DNA of 64,000 nucleotides from NCBI GenBank assembly GCA_031363915.1, contig JANLVI010000013.1, positions 1-64,000 of the forward strand, written 5' to 3'. Of the stretch, positions 38,037-45,060 are shown piece after piece; positions within the stretch are counted from its first letter, which is position 1; every line of letters begins with the position of its first letter. The translations under genes and the position numbers were made by a program. This DNA comes from JANLVI01 sp031363915 (GTDB lineage: Bacteria > Vulcanimicrobiota > Vulcanimicrobiia > Vulcanimicrobiales > Vulcanimicrobiaceae). Below the pieces are notes generated by a model. The model was given only the letters and a program-made list of their open reading frames with translations, was not told the DNA's origin and did no database searches.

Positions 38037-38106
38037 GGGCTCTTTCTCTACTCGTAGGAGCGGATGCTCGCGCCGCAGTTGAGCGCGACGAAAGGAAGTC
38101 TATCTC

Positions 38107-39558
38107 GTGGCAAATCATAGCGTCGACGCAGTCGTCATCGGCGCGGGTCCCGGCGGATACCACGCTGCGATCCGCCTCGGGCAGCTCGGCAAAACCGTTG
38201 TCTGCTTCGACCGCGACGAAGTCGGGGGCGTCTGCCTCAATTGGGGCTGTATCCCGACCAAAGCGCTCTTGCACGTCGGCGAGGTCACTCGGCACATCAA
38301 CCACGCCGAAGAGATCGGGATCACCGTCCCACAAGCGATCATCAATCGCGAAGGCGTCGTTGCCTTCAAAGATAAGGTCGTCAAAGCCAACGTCGGCGGC
38401 ATCTCGCAACTCTTCAAAGCCAACAACGTGCAGTTTGCGTACGGCGACGCGTCGTTCACCGGCAAGAATACGATCGCGCTCAAGAAGCGCGACGGCGGTG
38501 AAGATATCTATGAATTCAAAGACGCGGTCATCGCGACGGGTTCCGCGCCGATCGATGTGAAGGCGTGGCCGCGCGATAGCGATTCGATCATCAATTCCGA
38601 TGATGCCGTGCAGATGAAACGGATTCCGAAAAACCTGCTCGTCGTCGGCGGCGGCGCGATCGGCCTGGAGTTCGCGACGGTATTCGGCCGCTTGGGTGCG
38701 AAGGTCCTCGTCGTCGAGGCGCTCGGCCAGCTGCTCACCGGCACCGACTTGGAAATTTCGAAGACCATGCAGCGTATCTTAAAGAAACAGGGCGTCGAAT
38801 TCGCGCTGAACACCAAAGTGGAAACCGTCGAGAAGACAGGACCGCAGACGGTCAAGGTCACGATCAACGGCGAATACACGAACAACAAGCCCGAGACGCG
38901 CGATTTCGATACCGTACTGGTGTCGGTTGGCCGTAAGCCCATCACCGATACGCTGAACCTCGCCGCCGTCGGCCTCGCGACGAACGACAAAGGTTTCGTT
39001 GACGTCGACGCGCAGCGGCGCACCAAGGTTGCGGGAATCTGGGCGATCGGCGACGTCACAGGCGCACCAATGCTCGCGCACAAAGCGATGAAAGAGGGCG
39101 TCGTCGCCGCGGAAGCCATCTCGGGCGATAAGTCCGCGGCCTTCGATCCGGTCGCCATTCCGAACTGCGTCTACACCGATCCCGAAATCGCGACGATCGG
39201 TCTCTCCGAGGAAGAGGCAAAAGCCGCCGGCTACGAGATCAAAGTCGGCAAATTCCCGCTCATCGCATCTGGCCGCGCGCGTACGATGAACGAGAGCGAT
39301 GGGCTCATCAAACTCATCGGCGATGCGAAGACCGACTTGCTGCTCGGGATGCACATCATCGCGCCGCAAGCAGAATCCCTAATCGGCGAAGGCGTGATCG
39401 CACTCGAAATGGGCGCGACGATCGAAGACATCGGTCTCTCGATCCATCCGCATCCGACGCTCACCGAATCGATCGGCGACGCGGCGGAATTCATGCACGA
39501 CAAATCCATCCATATCATCAACGCAAAGAAAGTCGCAAAGCAGCCCGCGGCGGTCTAA
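38107..39558 (+). CDS. lpd: Dihydrolipoyl dehydrogenase (E3)
   Basis: FAD enzyme that reoxidises the lipoyl groups of AceF with NAD+. VVIGAGPGGYHAAI is the FAD site, GGVCLNWGCIPTK the redox disulfide, GGGAIGLEFATVFGRLGAKV the NAD site, and HPHPTLTE the active-site His-Glu pair. The start is GTG 38107 with AAGGAAG about 10 nt upstream. At 483 residues it is normal in length. It lies 8.8 kb from aceF, separated by the propeller/receptor module, and 6 nt before lipB. Confidence 0.96.
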   Translation: MANHSVDAVVIGAGPGGYHAAIRLGQLGKTVVCFDRDEVGGVCLNWGCIPTKALLHVGEVTRHINHAEEIGITVPQAIINREGVVAFKDKVVKANVGGISQLFKANNVQFAYGDASFTGKNTIALKKRDGGEDIYEFKDAVIATGSAPIDVKAWPRDSDSIINSDDAVQMKRIPKNLLVVGGGAIGLEFATVFGRLGAKVLVVEALGQLLTGTDLEISKTMQRILKKQGVEFALNTKVETVEKTGPQTVKVTINGEYTNNKPETRDFDTVLVSVGRKPITDTLNLAAVGLATNDKGFVDVDAQRRTKVAGIWAIGDVTGAPMLAHKAMKEGVVAAEAISGDKSAAFDPVAIPNCVYTDPEIATIGLSEEEAKAAGYEIKVGKFPLIASGRARTMNESDGLIKLIGDAKTDLLLGMHIIAPQAESLIGEGVIALEMGATIEDIGLSIHPHPTLTESIGDAAEFMHDKSIHIINAKKVAKQPAAV

Positions 39559-39564
39559 CAAGCG

Positions 39565-40272
39565 ATGAACGACCGTCGCGAGGTTCGGCTGCTCGACCTT
39601 GGGCGCCGCGGCTATCGCGACGTCTGGGCGCTGCAGCGCGAGCTGCACGCGGCCGTTGCGGAAGACCGCGAGCAAGAAACGTGGATCGTCGTCGAACACG
39701 ATCCAGTCATCACGCTCGGACGCAAGGCAAACGAGAGTAACCTGTTGCTCTCGCGTGCGCTGCTCGAGGGGCGCGGCGTCGACGTCGTCGCGGTCGAACG
39801 CGGCGGCGATGTGACCTACCACGGACCCGGACAAGTCGTGCTCTACCCGATACGCAAACTCGAACGCTTCCGCGAAGTCGTGCCGCTGGTTTCGCAGTTG
39901 GAAGGCGCGGTCATCGCCGCACTCGCGGATTTCGGCATCGCGGCGAGCGGCCGCAAAGAGCATCGCGGCGTCTACGTCGGCGAGAAGGCCATTTGCGCGG
40001 TGGGCCTTGCGATCCAGCGCATGACCTCACTGCACGGCATCGCGCTCAACGTCTCAACCCAGCTCGACTACGATCGCCTGATCACGCCCTGCGGCACGCC
40101 GGAATTCGGGATCACCTCGATCTCCCACGAACTCGGCCAGGCCGTGGATTGGGCCCGGGGACGCGACGTTCTCCTCGGTGCCGTCGAACGCAACTTCGGA
40201 ATACGCTTCACACCCCTCGAAGCAGACGCAACCCCGGCGCCTTCTTCGGCGTCGCTACCGGTAGGAACATGA
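39565..40272 (+). CDS. lipB: Octanoyltransferase LipB
   Basis: Transfers octanoyl from acyl carrier protein to lipoyl domains, the first step of lipoate synthesis. The RGGDVTYHGPGQVVLYP and catalytic CGTPEFGITS segments, together with GRKEHRGVYVGEKAICAVG, are diagnostic. The 235-residue protein overlaps lipA by 4 nt (ATGA). Confidence 0.95.
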   Translation: MNDRREVRLLDLGRRGYRDVWALQRELHAAVAEDREQETWIVVEHDPVITLGRKANESNLLLSRALLEGRGVDVVAVERGGDVTYHGPGQVVLYPIRKLERFREVVPLVSQLEGAVIAALADFGIAASGRKEHRGVYVGEKAICAVGLAIQRMTSLHGIALNVSTQLDYDRLITPCGTPEFGITSISHELGQAVDWARGRDVLLGAVERNFGIRFTPLEADATPAPSSASLPVGT

Positions 40273-41141
40273 TCGAACAAACGAAGCCCCATACGCCCAA
40301 ACCCCCGTGGCTCAAAGTGCAGTTGCCGCACGGCGAGAGCTACGAAGGCGTGCGCGCCGAGGTCAAACGCCTCCAGCTCAACACCGTCTGCCAAGAAGCA
40401 ATGTGCCCGAACATCGCCGAGTGCTGGGGCGCCGGCACTGCCACCATCATGATCCTGGGCGATACGTGCACGCGCGGTTGCCACTTCTGTGCGGTCAAAA
40501 CCGGCAGTCCCAAGGGCGAAGTCGATTGGCTCGAACCCAAGCGCGTCTCCGAAGCCGTCGCCGAGATGGGCTGGAAGTATCTCGTGCTCACCGCGGTCGA
40601 TCGTGACGATCTGCCCGACGGCGGCGCGACGATTTTCGCCAACACCGTGCGCATGATCCATAAAAAAGTGCCGGATGCAAAAGTGGAATGTCTTACCGGC
40701 GATTTTGCGGGCGACCTCAAGGCGCTCGAGATCGTCCTCGAAGCGGAGCCCGAAGTGCTCGCGCACAATTTAGAGACGGTGCGCCGCCTGCAGCGCTCGG
40801 TGCGCGATCTGCGCGCAAATTTCGATCAGTCGCTCGCCATTCTCGCGCACGCAAAGAAGAGCGGCCTGGTGAAATTCACGAAGACATCGCTCATGCTCGG
40901 GCTCGGTGAAACCGACGACGAGATCGAAGCGACGATGGATGAGGCGCGCTCGGTCGGCGTCGACATCTTCACGATGGGCCAGTATCTGCAGCCCTCGAAA
41001 AAACATCTGGACGTCGTCGAATTCGTGACGCCCGAGAAGTTCGAGGCACTTCGCAAACTCGGCATGAGCAAAGGCTTTCGCCAGGTCGTCTCGAGCCCGC
41101 TCTCGCGCAGCTCGTACCACGCCGAACAAGTCTTCCACTAA
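40269..41141 (+). CDS. lipA: Lipoyl synthase LipA
   Basis: Radical-SAM enzyme that inserts two sulfurs into the octanoyl chain. It has the auxiliary cluster motif CQEAMCPNIAEC and the radical-SAM motif CTRGCHFCAV; the C-terminal SSPLSRSSYHAEQ carries the RSSYHA sequence that ligates the auxiliary cluster. The 290-residue protein starts at ATG 40269, overlapping the lipB stop. With lipB it completes the lipoylation pathway for the PDH complex. Confidence 0.96.
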   Translation: MIEQTKPHTPKPPWLKVQLPHGESYEGVRAEVKRLQLNTVCQEAMCPNIAECWGAGTATIMILGDTCTRGCHFCAVKTGSPKGEVDWLEPKRVSEAVAEMGWKYLVLTAVDRDDLPDGGATIFANTVRMIHKKVPDAKVECLTGDFAGDLKALEIVLEAEPEVLAHNLETVRRLQRSVRDLRANFDQSLAILAHAKKSGLVKFTKTSLMLGLGETDDEIEATMDEARSVGVDIFTMGQYLQPSKKHLDVVEFVTPEKFEALRKLGMSKGFRQVVSSPLSRSSYHAEQVFH

Positions 41142-41217
41142 CCGCCTGGAACACCAAGACGGACTGCCGCCGCACAGGCGCCGCCTCGCCGTCATCACCG
41201 TCGCCGTCGGCACGTTC

Positions 41218-42555
41218 ATGGCGGTCCTCGACGGCACGGTTGCAAATACCGCATTGCCGACGATCGCAACCGAATTACACACCTCGGCTGCCGCCTCGAT
41301 CTGGGTGATCAACGCCTTCAATCTTGCGGTGACGATGTCGCTGTTGACGTTCGCATCGCTCGGCGATTCCGTCGGCTACAGTCGCATGTATACGATCGGG
41401 CTTGCGGTGTTCACCGCGGGCTCGCTTGCGTGTGCGCTCTCGCATTCGCTCCCATTGCTCATCGCATCGCGCGCACTTCAGGGTTTGGGATCGGCCGCCG
41501 TGATGGCGGTCGGACCGGCGATCTACCGGCAGATTTATCCGCACGATCAACTCGGTCGGGCACTCGGTCTCTCCGGCGTGATCGTCGCGACGAGCTCCGC
41601 TGCAGGTCCGACGATCGGCGGCACGATCCTCGCTGTCGCCGCATGGCCCTGGATCTTTGCGATCAACGTTCCGCTGGGTATTTTCGCCGTGCTTTTCTCA
41701 CGTCGCGCCCTCCCCCGCGAGCCCGGCAGCGCCGGACGGCTCGATCCCGCAAGCGTCGCACTCAGCGCCCTGGCACTCGGATCGCTGATCTTCGCAATCG
41801 ACGGTTTCGCACGCCGCACATCACTTACCGAGATCGGATGCGAAACGGCGCTCGGCATTCTCTGCGCGTTCTTCTTCATCCGACGTTCGCTTGCGCTCCC
41901 GCGTCCGCTCATTGCAATCGACCTCTTCACCAAAGGGACGTTCTCGCTTGCGACACTCACCGCGCTCTGCACGTACGTCGCGCAAGGGCTCGCATACGTA
42001 ACACTGCCGTTCTTTTTCCAAAGCGCGCTCGGACGCACGCCGTTCGAATCGGGTTTGCTCCTCACGTCGTGGCCGCTCGCCGTTGCGTGCGTCGCGCCAA
42101 TTGCCGGACGCCTCTCCGACCGCTACCCGGCGGGGATTCTCTCGACCATCGGCCTCTCGATTCTCGCGCTCGGACTCGGCCTCTACGCCGCGATGCCCGC
42201 GCACCCAAGCGCGCTTGCCATCGTCGTCCATGGAGCGATCTGCGGAATCGGCTTCGGCTTCTTCCAATCCCCCAACAACCGTTCGCTCATCGGCAGTGCC
42301 CCGCGCGCCAAGAGCGGCAGTGCATCGGGTATCCTCGCAACGGTTCGCCTGACGGGTCAAACGCTTGGCGTCGCCACGGTCGGAATCATATTCGCCACGC
42401 TCGGCGCGGCGGCGTCACACGGGCCGGCGCTTGAATCGGCCGTCCGCACCGCAACGCCGATCGCGCTCTGGATCGCATGCGGCGCAGCCGCCACGGGCGC
42501 AATCATCAGCGGCCTTCGCTTGAGTTCGCACCAGGTTGCTGCGCCGCAAGGGTGA
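41218..42555 (+). CDS. MFS drug-exporter-like transporter (DHA2 type)
   Basis: The 445-residue membrane protein has the DHA2 motif FMAVLDGTVANTALPTIA and the motif-C-like SGVIVATSSAAGPTIGGTI. The annotated ATG falls inside helix 1: the codons just upstream continue in frame as RRLAVITVAVGTF. The true start is therefore probably farther up (CTG 41146 or 41164; no ATG/GTG/TTG lies between the lipA stop and 41218). It is likely an inner-membrane proton-coupled exporter; the substrate is unknown. Confidence 0.85.
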   Translation: MAVLDGTVANTALPTIATELHTSAAASIWVINAFNLAVTMSLLTFASLGDSVGYSRMYTIGLAVFTAGSLACALSHSLPLLIASRALQGLGSAAVMAVGPAIYRQIYPHDQLGRALGLSGVIVATSSAAGPTIGGTILAVAAWPWIFAINVPLGIFAVLFSRRALPREPGSAGRLDPASVALSALALGSLIFAIDGFARRTSLTEIGCETALGILCAFFFIRRSLALPRPLIAIDLFTKGTFSLATLTALCTYVAQGLAYVTLPFFFQSALGRTPFESGLLLTSWPLAVACVAPIAGRLSDRYPAGILSTIGLSILALGLGLYAAMPAHPSALAIVVHGAICGIGFGFFQSPNNRSLIGSAPRAKSGSASGILATVRLTGQTLGVATVGIIFATLGAAASHGPALESAVRTATPIALWIACGAAATGAIISGLRLSSHQVAAPQG

Positions 42556-42588
42556 AGCGCTACTCCTTCAAGCCGCTGGAGAATCCGC

Positions 42589-42978
42589 ATGGTTGAAGCA
42601 CGTACGTCGATCGTACCGCACGAGAAGCTCATCCCGTTCGCGCCCGGAATTTCGTGGGCCGTTCTCCCGGGTGACGGCATGACGCTCGTCTACTGGGTCT
42701 TCGAACCACCGACTTGCGGCGATGTGCCCGTGCATCAGCACGCGGTCGGCCAGGGCGGCGTCGTGCTCGAAGGCTCGATCCACTTACACGACGAGCACGG
42801 CGTGAAGACCACCTTGCAGCCCGGCGATATGTATACGCTCCAAAGCAACGCCAAGCACGGCGCGCTCTTCACCGAGCGTTGCGTCGTCGTCGACGTTTTC
42901 TCACCCAACCGCGTGGAATACGAAGAGCGCTACGCCGCAGGCACGCAAGCCGACAAGTTCGTCGTCGTCACCCGCTAA
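42589..42978 (+). CDS. Cupin-domain protein
   Basis: The 129-residue single cupin has the metal-binding motif 1 as VPVHQHAVGQGGVVLEGSIH and motif 2 as LQPGDMYTLQSNAKHGA, so the His/Glu-type ligand set is partly conserved (second motif His present). GGAG lies about 8 nt before the ATG. The function (small-molecule binding or dioxygenase-like) is not assignable. Confidence 0.85.
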   Translation: MVEARTSIVPHEKLIPFAPGISWAVLPGDGMTLVYWVFEPPTCGDVPVHQHAVGQGGVVLEGSIHLHDEHGVKTTLQPGDMYTLQSNAKHGALFTERCVVVDVFSPNRVEYEERYAAGTQADKFVVVTR

Positions 42979-43075
42979 GGAATCGTAACGACGATTTTTC
43001 CTCGACCGCGAGCGCGTTCGAGCTGGTCGGTCTCCGTTTTCTCGGGCAAAGCCCGAGCTGGAACTGCAATTTTGC
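42975..43075 (-). pseudogene. C-terminal remnant of an NADPH:quinone reductase-like gene
   Basis: Reading leftward from about 43075, one frame gives KIAVPARALPEKTETDQLER followed by ARGRGKIVVTIP and a TAG. This matches the C-terminal end of zinc-type alcohol dehydrogenase/quinone oxidoreductases (PLE-x-A-E-A-H...GRARGKIVV). Upstream sequence shows no continuing domain. It is a fragment left by deletion beside the cupin gene, whose stop it overlaps. Confidence 0.5.
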
Positions 43076-43144
43076 TCGTTCGCTGATCACATCGTACAAA
43101 ATCACTCGATAGAAGCGGGCTCTGCCCTCGCCAAAGTCGCCCAA

Positions 43145-43546
43145 GTGATGATGAGGTATCCCATTCATGCTGAGGATCGTGGCGCACAATGCGCCGCGCC
43201 CTTTGATCTCGTCCAAGCTACGTATGAATTTTCTGGCAAGGAGTACTTAGAAGACGCCGCCCACTTTTTTTCAATCGATATCCCAGCAGTGTTAATCGAG
43301 CTGAGTCGATCCAACATTGCGATCGAAGACGACGATATCGATCTCCGCGATCGAATCTCAAACAAAAGATTCACGGTCGTCGTTTCCGGTCCAGGTTTCG
43401 AAGATACAGACAACGCTTACGCTTCGCTGGAAGACGCGAATCGCGTCGCATCGTACCTCCGAGCAGAATCGCAAGACGCAGTCCAACTCCTATCTACGCC
43501 CAGACCGGAAGACGGCTACGTCCTTTTTTTGTGCCAGAACGCATAA
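43145..43546 (+). CDS. Hypothetical protein, 133 residues
   Basis: An acidic protein with no recognised domain: FDLVQATYEFSGKEYLEDAAH, then DIPAVLIELSRSNIAIEDDDIDL, and a C-terminal FTVVVSGPGFEDTDNAYAS part. The bases are visibly less GC-rich than the neighbours and the start is unclear (two adjacent ATGs). It sits in a patch containing a gene remnant, so recent acquisition is possible. Confidence 0.5.
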   Translation: MMMRYPIHAEDRGAQCAAPFDLVQATYEFSGKEYLEDAAHFFSIDIPAVLIELSRSNIAIEDDDIDLRDRISNKRFTVVVSGPGFEDTDNAYASLEDANRVASYLRAESQDAVQLLSTPRPEDGYVLFLCQNA

Positions 43547-43782
43547 AAAAAGCAACTGACGTAACCCTCCGAGCTATACGGTAACATCGTCGCACGTTCT
43601 TACGGCTTGGGAGATGCACGCTCACCGGGCCTCGTTTTCTCGAAACGGGTCGTACTGACTTGGCTACATTCGAGAAACAGGCGCATCAACTATTGTGAGT
43701 AGGCGCGGCTACTTATATGAGGCACCTTTCGAAGTCATTCTAGTCGCATCGTCTCACGTCGGCCTCGCGACGGCGCGCACCG
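43547..43782. other. Non-coding patch of lower GC
   Basis: No gene, terminator or repeat is convincing here. The sequence is less GC-rich than the surroundings and continues the composition of the gene ending at 43546. It contains a short CGTTTTCTCGAAACG hairpin. Confidence 0.4.
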
Positions 43783-44493
43783 CTACCACGCGATCGGTTT
43801 AGATTCGAACCAAAACCGTCCGGTCACATCACTAGGGGCGCGCGTCGCTAAAAATATGGCCGTCTGGGTTGCCTCATGCGGTTCTATCTGCGCGTTCGGA
43901 CCGCCCATTTCGGTCTTCACCCAGCCGGGATGAAACGTGTCGACCATGATCTTGCGGTCGTGCAGCGCTGCGGCAAGCGAACTCGAGTATGCGTTGAGAG
44001 CAGTCTTGCTGACGCTGTATGCCGTCGCGTACGGCGTAATGCCGTCGCTGAGCTGTCCCATCGTCGAACCGACGTTGATGATGCGCCCGCCCGCGGGGAT
44101 CAGCGGCGCAAAGGCCGCGCACATCGCCATCGAACCGAACAAATTGACCTCGAGCGTTTCCCGCATGATGCGCGGGTCGAGCGTATCGGCACGCGTTTCC
44201 CTGTCGCCCGGTATGAAGATCGCCGCATTGTTAATGAGCACATCGATGCGCGGAAAACGGTCACCCACCCGATCGCGTAGGGCTCTCACGGAAGCCTCAT
44301 CGGCAATATCGGCGATCTCGGTCGTGGCGCGCTGCGGATTGCCGAGCGCTTTTACCAGCGAATCCCGTTTGAAGGCGTCACGGGTGGTAAGAATGCACGT
44401 GGCACCCTCAGCGAGGAAGCGCTCCGCAAGCGCGAGACCGATCCCGCGGTTCGCGCCGGTGATCAGGACATTTTTTCCGTTCAGTTCGTTCAT
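43783..44493 (-). CDS. Short-chain dehydrogenase/reductase
   Basis: The 236-residue Rossmann protein has the SDR cofactor motif TGANRGIG (about 10-17), NNA in VLINNAAIF, the active-site Ser in VGSTMGQLS and YSVSK (Tyr/Lys catalytic pair). It starts at MNELNGKNVLITGANRG; the frame extends upstream without similarity. A TATCTT hexamer lies 9 nt before this ATG and no Shine-Dalgarno is seen, suggesting a leaderless mRNA. The substrate is unknown. Confidence 0.9.
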   Translation of the reverse strand: MNELNGKNVLITGANRGIGLALAERFLAEGATCILTTRDAFKRDSLVKALGNPQRATTEIADIADEASVRALRDRVGDRFPRIDVLINNAAIFIPGDRETRADTLDPRIMRETLEVNLFGSMAMCAAFAPLIPAGGRIINVGSTMGQLSDGITPYATAYSVSKTALNAYSSSLAAALHDRKIMVDTFHPGWVKTEMGGPNAQIEPHEATQTAIFLATRAPSDVTGRFWFESKPIAW

Positions 44494-44501
44494 ACCGTGG
44501 G

Positions 44502-44508
44502 TAAGATA
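44502..44508. promoter_or_regulatory. Symmetric -10 element serving two divergent leaderless genes
   Basis: TAAGATA contains TAAGAT on the plus strand (44502-44507), 8 nt before the ATG at 44516. It also contains TATCTT on the minus strand (44508-44503), 9 nt before the ATG at 44493. The start codons are only 22 bp apart with no Shine-Dalgarno on either side, so both transcripts would begin at or next to their ATG. Confidence 0.5.
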
Positions 44509-44515
44509 CCATACG

Positions 44516-44893
44516 ATGAAAACAACGGTCGACGAACTGCTGAGCCTCGGTGATACCGGCTCGACGATCATCAACGCGGGCGAACACGCCGGTGAACGGG
44601 AGATCGCGGGCGCGATCCGCTATCGGCCCCACGATCTGCTCGAACCCGAGCATCTCGCGCTCCCGATCGCGCGGGACACGCCGGTCGTCCTCTACGATTC
44701 GCGTGGCCCATCCGGGAAACTCGACGAAATCGCCGACAAACTTACAGGCGACGGCTTCAACGACGTGCGAATCCTCGATGCAAGTCTGCGCGATTGGGAA
44801 AAGCGCGGGTTACCGGTTCAAGAGCCGACGATCGAACAGATCGTGCCGCCGCAGCGCCCAAGCCAAGTCGACGGGCTCGACCGTCGCCTCTAG
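44516..44893 (+). CDS. Rhodanese-like domain protein lacking the catalytic cysteine
   Basis: The 125-residue single rhodanese fold has VDELLSLGDTGSTIINAGE, TPVVLYDSRGPSGK at the active-site loop, and a GFNDVRILDASLRDWEKRGLPV C-terminus. The cysteine that normally begins the loop (YCRSG...) is Asp here, so sulfurtransferase activity is unlikely; a binding or phosphatase-like role is possible. It is divergent from the SDR gene with a shared -10 element. Confidence 0.8.
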   Translation: MKTTVDELLSLGDTGSTIINAGEHAGEREIAGAIRYRPHDLLEPEHLALPIARDTPVVLYDSRGPSGKLDEIADKLTGDGFNDVRILDASLRDWEKRGLPVQEPTIEQIVPPQRPSQVDGLDRRL

Positions 44894-44930
44894 GCGTGCG
44901 TTCACTTTGCGCCGCAGCCAGAGCGAAACT

Positions 44931-44961
44931 TTGACAATTCAGCGCTCGGTAGCTGTATCCA
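44931..44961 (+). promoter_or_regulatory. Possible sigma-70 promoter of the chemoreceptor gene
   Basis: A consensus TTGACA (44931-44936) is followed after 19 nt by TATCCA, a suboptimal -10 with long spacing. It lies in the only gap before the chemoreceptor gene. Confidence 0.35.
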
Positions 44962-45060
44962 ATCGTTAACGCTGGTCGTCCAAGGGACAGAATACTAGCG
45001 TCGTTGCCCACGCGATAGGTCGGCGTGGTCGTGACGACAGAACTGCAAAAGGAGCCTCCG

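Noticed and set aside
43937..44515. Extension of the rhodanese-like frame upstream
   Set aside because: It runs antisense to the SDR gene and its residues have no rhodanese similarity; the ATG at 44516 fits the fold.
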